This document shows, in pieces, positions 59,578 to 64,000 of a stretch of DNA of 64,000 nt. The stretch is from Crocodylus rhombifer. Its lineage: Eukaryota > Chordata > Crocodylia > Crocodylidae. The notes beneath the pieces are model-generated. The model saw only the letters and a program-made list of their open reading frames with translations. It was not told the DNA's origin and did not search any database. The first letter of the stretch is position 1, and each line of letters starts with the position of its first letter. The stretch covers positions 565,464 to 629,463 of the forward strand of contig JAVSML010000028.1 of the NCBI GenBank assembly GCA_038503035.1, read 5' to 3'. Both the position numbers and the translations under genes were made by a program.

Positions 59578-60299
59578 CAATTTCCATTGACTTGGAATAA
59601 TGGAGACTAGCAATGATTTATTTAAACTAGTGCTACACTGCAGATTACTTAAACTTACCAAACTACGGTCTGTTATTAGACATTACAAAGTCTCATATGC
59701 CATATCTTGTTAATATGGATTTGACATGCACAATTACCTGTTTAGATGTGCCATCCTCAAATAAGGGTAATTCAGGGAAATGGCTGTATGTCAAGACATA
59801 GATTTTTTCCCCCTCCAGCTGAGGTTAACAAATCTATGTCATTTTTGCTCCATTATTTGCAAACAACACTTTCATTTGACATGGCCTGTATATGCAAGAC
59901 TCTTTTAAATCTTTCACAGTGCACTGTTCATTTCAGGCCAGTGTAAAACATTTCTGGCTCTTTTCTTAAATTTACAATCCTGAATTGCCTTTCTGTGTCC
60001 TTTCTAACATATTTTTCTGTACTGTTTCAGGAATCATCCTCCTAAACTAAATTAAACTAAATCCCTTCTAAGAGCTCCCTCTTAAACTGATCATCAGGCT
60101 GGATAACATGCTGTCTTATCTACTCAGTGTTAATTGTTTAATTACTTTCCACAGGATCTCATACTCAGCAGTAAACCTGGTAACTCAAGTACACATTTCA
60201 CAGACTGAACATTTTGTTTTATTTATTAATGTTTATTTTAATCAGGTTGAGATATATAGTTCTGTTCCATGGGGGGGCACATCCCCCCTCCCCCCGACA
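59578..60299. other. Unique AT-rich DNA
   Basis: No recognised element between the LTR and the 50-bp tandem repeat. Confidence 0.5.
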
Positions 60300-60450
60300 G
60301 GGCTGTCCCCCACTGCTGCTACTGCTGGTGGCTTCGGCAGGTGCTCTCCAGCCCTGTCCCCACCGCCAACATTGCCAGTGGCTTCTGTGGGTGCTCACCA
60401 GGCCCATCCCTACCACCACCAGTGTTGGCTTCTGCAAGTGACCCCCAGAT
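60300..60450. repeat. About 50-bp tandem repeat, three copies
   Basis: The tggcttc landmark recurs at 60329, 60379 and 60426. Each is followed by a 'gcaggtgctctccagccctg'-type stretch and a ccaccgcc/ccaccaccag block. It is C-rich on the plus strand and non-coding. Confidence 0.8.
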
Positions 60451-60689
60451 GCAGGAGGCACCAGTCACCCATGTTTGTATAAAAAATATAATTGTTATGT
60501 TGTCACAGAAGGTTATTTGTAAAAACATTACTTTTGGCAATGATATTATATGGTATATGGTCAGCCAACACTTACCCCTAAATAAAACATGACACTTTTT
60601 ACATCCCCATACTAAGGTTAGTACTGTACTCTTTCCTGTTGAGTATGTTGGCCATGTAGTATTGACAATGCACGGTGCTGGAGGCTTTT
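60451..60689. other. AT-rich spacer
   Basis: Ordinary AT-rich sequence between the tandem repeat and the first recognisable transposase codons. The Harbinger left terminus should lie here but I could not find it. Confidence 0.4.
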
Positions 60690-61345
60690 AGGATGACTTG
60701 GGCCACCTTCCAGGATCTCCTAGAGTAGTTTCACCTAGAACAGCAGAACACCGGCATGTGGCTGCTCATCCCTGTGGACATCCGTCTGGCCCTCACCCTG
60801 CTCAAGCTGGCCACATCAGTGGCACATAGGTTACTTGTTTAGCATAGGCAAAGACACCACAGGGTAGGCCATCGTGGAGGTATGCAGCACCCTCCAAGAC
60901 ACGGTGGGGGGCACTGTGCTCCATGGGCATGATCTCCAGGCAGTGGTGGCGGGGTTCCAAGCCCTGGAATTCTCTCAGTGCATCGGGGATCTGGACAGAA
61001 AACACATCCCCATCATCTGCCCATCCCATGGAGACTACCTGTATTACAGCCAGAGGGGCTTTCACTCCATGGTGCTCCAGGCCATCATCAACCATTGTGG
61101 GCAGCTGGGTGACCGCTGGCTGGGTGGGCAGCCAATGACACCCATGTCTTCAGGAACTCTGCCCTGCTGGACCTGGTGGAGAATGAGCTCTTCACTAGGC
61201 CAAAGGGTTGCTGGAGGTGATGCAGGACCTCCTCCCAAACCCACATGGGGGCCTGCAGCTGGGTGTCAGCTGGCTAAGGTTGAATGCTGGGCAGTGGCCG
61301 CATGAAGGGCCAAAATGGTGTCCAGCATTTGGCAGTCATTATCTG
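60690..61345 (+). pseudogene. PIF/Harbinger DDE transposase remnant
   Basis: Plus-strand frames give, in order, 'PVDIRLALTLLKLAT' (about 60770-60820) and 'YLFSIGKDTTG' then 'AIVEVCSTLQDTVGG' around a stop. Next comes the catalytic region 'CIGDLDRKHIPIICPSHGDY' (about 60977-61040), where D of 'LDRKH' is the first acidic residue of the DDE triad. Then follow 'GFHSMVLQAIINHCGQLGD' and, after a small deletion, 'ANDTHVFRNSALLDLV', carrying the second D. A degraded 'GDAGPPPKPTW' block lies around 61218, and a 'GPKWCPAFG' remnant of the 'R.VVE.AFG' end around 61310. Stops and at least three frameshifts make it inactive. The family moves DNA by cut-and-paste together with a Myb-like partner. Confidence 0.88.
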
Positions 61346-63060
61346 TGACCTGCACTGCCCTGACTAGGATCACAGTCTGCTCCCACAGCACCTCCACCTG
61401 CTCATGCTCCAGGGCTGGGAGCTGCACCCAGAACTCTTGGTCCACCCAGTCCCACTTATGATCATGGGCCATGTCCTCTGCCCACCAGCTGCCCTGGTGG
61501 GTCACATCCCCTATCCACCAGGCCCACATGTCTGCCAGCCAGTCCTCCAGTACTATGACCAGGGAGGTCCAGTCCAGGGTCATGACCCAGGATGGGGGTC
61601 CTAACCAGAGTCATCCTCTGGCAGAATCAGTGCATCTGCAGGGTCTGGCTGTGGACAGCAGCAACCCTGAGGCCACATCCTGGCTGTCAAATGAGGCCTG
61701 TCCCCCACATGCAGCTGCAGACCTTATAGAGCCATGAGAAAGAAGCAGTTTGTGTCAATTTGCAAGATTTTTTAGATAAGATGTTCTGCCTGGTCTCAGA
61801 TCAAGGTTGGTCATGGACAGGTGCCCAGGGACCATGGTAAGTCAGGTGGGCAGGTATGGGCCCAAGCGCCCCCCAGCCAAGACCCCCATCCCTGCCAGCT
61901 CCCCTGGGGACAACAGGCTGCTGGGTGCTGGTCACAGGCAGCCTGACTTCCTTGACCCATTCCCAGGGTGGGACAGGCCAGGCTCCTGGCAGCAGCTGCT
62001 GCCACAAATCCAGACCCTCTGTCCCCCTCACCTCCTGAAGGCCAACTGCTCTGCTGTGCTGCTGCCCAACCCATGGCACCCAGGCTTGGGGGCTGCAGGC
62101 CTCCCGGACTACTGGGATGAGGAGCTGCCCATACCTCCAACCTCCTAGCAGGGGTCTTCTCTAGTGAGGTGCCCTGGGGCCAACTCCCCCTCCCCCCCGT
62201 GCCAGCATTGCACCCTAAGTGTGTCCATACTGTGTGTATCCTAAGTAGTGTGCAAATAGAAGTTTGCAAAGACTGAGGGGTGCCTCACCCACTACACCCT
62301 GCTGCTGACCAGGTGAACCTGAATGCCTGGCATGGGGCCCTGATCTACAACAGCACAAGGGGCAAGCCCGGGCTGCCCCGCAACCCCAACTACCACCTGG
62401 AAAGCTACCTGTGGCTGTGCTACATGCCCTTGCCCCCATTGCTGAGGAGGGCATCACTGCTGGCATTGACATGTTCCTCAGTATGTGAGAGGCCTCTGTC
62501 TGCCTAGCTGCAGGGGCATGGGCTGTTCAAAAGTTGTGCACCATCTCCCACCTCCCTGTGTGCTGTGGGAGGCAGGAACTTGAGGCCAGGAGAGTGTGGG
62601 CAGGCTGGGTGGAGCAGCCAGGGCCAGAGCAGGGAGAGCCTTCCCCCTCGTGCAGGGATTACCAATTGGCTGGTGTAGCTGGTGGCTCCACATGGTCATG
62701 ACTGTCAATGATGGCATGCAGCCCTGGGTGGTGTTCTCAGACTGCAGGGTGTGACAGGTGGGCACCCAGCCAAGGGACCATCCAGGGAGGAGCTGTGGAG
62801 CCAGTGGTGTCATGACCAGCTGCACCTCATGGAGAGGGCTGGAGCTACGGAGTTGGTGAGGCAAGCACTGGCCTGGGCTCCCCAAGCTGCTGGTGGACCT
62901 TTGCAGCTGGTAGAGGTAACAGGATGGGGGTCTGCAGGCCCGAGGGGTCTTCCCTCGGTGATGTGTCACCGTAAGTGTCAGGCCAGGGCAGGGACTCAGG
63001 CAGGCTGTCCATGCTGCTGTAGACAGCATAGCTGCAGCCTGGGTCCTAGGGCGCAAGGAT
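61346..63060. other. G+C-rich interior of the Harbinger region, mostly unassigned
   Basis: No domain is certain here. On the minus strand at 61266-61583 an open frame with 'FWVQLPALEHEQVEVLWEQT' could be the helical C-terminal end of the Myb-like partner. On the plus strand at 62310-62500, short coding-like runs occur ('VNLNAWHGALIYNSTRGKPG', then 'NPNYHLESYLWLCYM', and after a frame change 'ALAPIAEEGITAGIDMFLSM') that I cannot assign. Larger frames on both strands are products of high G+C. Confidence 0.4.
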
Positions 63061-63064
63061 GTCC

Positions 63065-63402
63065 ATTATTTGCCACTTAAAGGGTACAGACTTCCGGGCA
63101 CTTCCTGGCTGACAGTTATGGTCTGTGATGACAACCCATTGTGCCAGCAAGGCCTTGACCTTTATGCAGCACTGCTGCACCAACTCCATCGTGTTTTGCC
63201 TATGCTCCTGCATCCAGCCTGACAGCCCCTCATAGATGTGGGTGTTGGAGTGCCTGCCCCACTCAAAGTGGCACTACACCTCCATCCTACCCCACAGTGC
63301 CACAAGGTCACCAGTCTCTTCCTGCAACCAGTTGGGACCCTGGGTGGCAGACACAGGTGTGGGCATAGGCACGAGCAATAACAAGGCCAACATGGATTCC
63401 AT
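63065..63402 (-). pseudogene. Myb/SANT-like Harbinger partner protein, N-terminal part
   Basis: On the minus strand one frame runs from an ATG at 63402. It opens MESMLALLLLVPMPTPVSAT, then reads GPNWLQEETGDLVALWGRM. After a single in-frame stop come 'HSNTHIYEGLSGWMQE', 'TMELVQQCCIKVKALLAQW' and 'NCQPGSARKSVPF'. This is the Myb/SANT (trihelix-type) layout: a tryptophan plus EET-D-L-ALWG first helix, then 'IYE.LS', then 'QC..KVK.L', then a short 'PF' end. Harbinger elements normally encode such a DNA-binding partner for their transposase. Here it lies convergent to the transposase remnant. The stop shows it is dead. The translation start is my choice of the first in-frame ATG. Confidence 0.72.
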
Positions 63403-63969
63403 GCCACCTCTCTAGACCTCCATGTGGTTGTGTCCCTGTGCTGCCAGGCCTGGGCAGCTGCCTGCAATGCCCAGCACAGGGGCCTGCCATGGGAGTGACA
63501 GCTGTTCAGCTGAGGTGATGCCCCACAGGATATGCAAGCTCCAGGAAGGCTGCTTGGGGTTTGGCTGTAGGCAGCTGGAGCTGGACTCAGGAGCCAGAAG
63601 ATGCCTGCAGCTGGGCCTGGGGGCTGGCAGCAGCCTGCAGACCTGCAGGCCTGTCCAAGGGGACACAGGGGTCTGGAGTGCCCCAGGGCTTAAAATGCTT
63701 GAGGCAGCCCAGCTTTGGGCCAAGAGAGGCTTCTGCTCTCAGGCTGGCCCTTGAGTGGCTGGGAGCAAATTTGCTCCTAGGTTGTGATTATATGTGCCTT
63801 AGTACGCAGTAAATCACAAGTAAATTTGTTACTTGCATTTGCAGGTAGCAAATTTACTCATGATTAATGGTTTTAATTGTGCAGTAAGTGTGTGCATGTG
63901 TAGACACATGTGCCTACTGACCAGTAAACTATGCTAATGAGCAGTTAAGTGTCTTGTATAGACATGCCT
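63403..63969. mobile_element. Right subterminal region of the Harbinger-associated element
   Basis: G+C-rich up to 63760, then AT-rich with hairpins. The stem agtaaatttgttac (63819-63832) pairs with gtagcaaatttact (63845-63858) with one mismatch. A smaller 'gcatgtgtagacacatgtgc' hairpin lies at about 63893-63912. The stretch ends in a terminus which on the other strand reads GGCATGTCTATACAAGACAC (63950-63969). I could not find a matching left terminus, so whether this end belongs to the Harbinger element or to an adjoining MITE is open. Confidence 0.45.
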
Positions 63970-64000
63970 AGTCAGTCCACCCTCTTGGCCTTTCAACATT

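Noticed and set aside
62478..63056. 192-codon minus-strand open frame
   Set aside because: High G+C lowers stop frequency, the sequence has no domain, and it is in the wrong frame relative to the Myb-like gene next to it.

Overview
The window looks like vertebrate nuclear DNA, most likely from a crocodilian, with turtle as the main alternative. It is AT-rich, and no frame encodes a full-length cellular protein. There are no bacterial-style operons. The recognisable content is transposon-derived: CR1-type LINEs with octamer 3' ends, tRNA-derived and MIR-like SINEs, many short hAT-type elements with 8-bp target duplications, a two-gene PIF/Harbinger remnant, and several solo LTRs. The organism call rests on this mix of families, not on any gene. 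The window is best read as intergenic or intronic DNA.

Layout. 1-9 kb: mostly unique AT-rich DNA with two small hAT elements (3369-3610, 6884-7266) and a CR1 tail (3781-3903). 8.8-9.9 kb: a C-rich element with terminal inverted repeats. 10.25-11.44 kb: a minus-strand CR1 reverse-transcriptase fragment. 12.86-13.83 kb: two abutting hairpin-bearing MITE-like elements. 14.33-15.31 kb: a plus-strand CR1. 15.96-16.75 kb: a foldback hAT element. 17-35 kb: mainly unique DNA with scattered old repeats, a possible 79-nt exon (24658-24736) and a 57-bp strictly alternating purine/pyrimidine tract (25902-25958). 35.5 kb: a 133-bp snapback repeat with a perfect 15-bp target duplication. 37.5-38.2 kb: a degenerate non-LTR retrotransposon C-terminus on the minus strand. 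38.6-39.7 kb: a minus-strand solo LTR. 39.87-40.26 kb: a SINE with a hAT inserted at its end. 42.3-42.7 kb: an AT-rich block that reads like a conserved regulatory element. 47.7-48.3 kb: a solo LTR of another family. 55.6-59.6 kb: a three-level nest (LTR in hAT in LINE) followed directly by a related LTR. 60.7-64 kb: a Harbinger remnant with a plus-strand DDE transposase and a minus-strand Myb/SANT-like partner.

Nothing here works as a living gene system. Every transposon coding region seen is frameshifted, truncated or stop-containing. The most informative observations are the nested insertions, which give a relative time order; the family of long G+C-rich solo LTRs; the repeated design of terminal repeat plus subterminal hairpin; and the two-gene Harbinger remnant. 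All family names are from my own pattern recognition; no database was searched.
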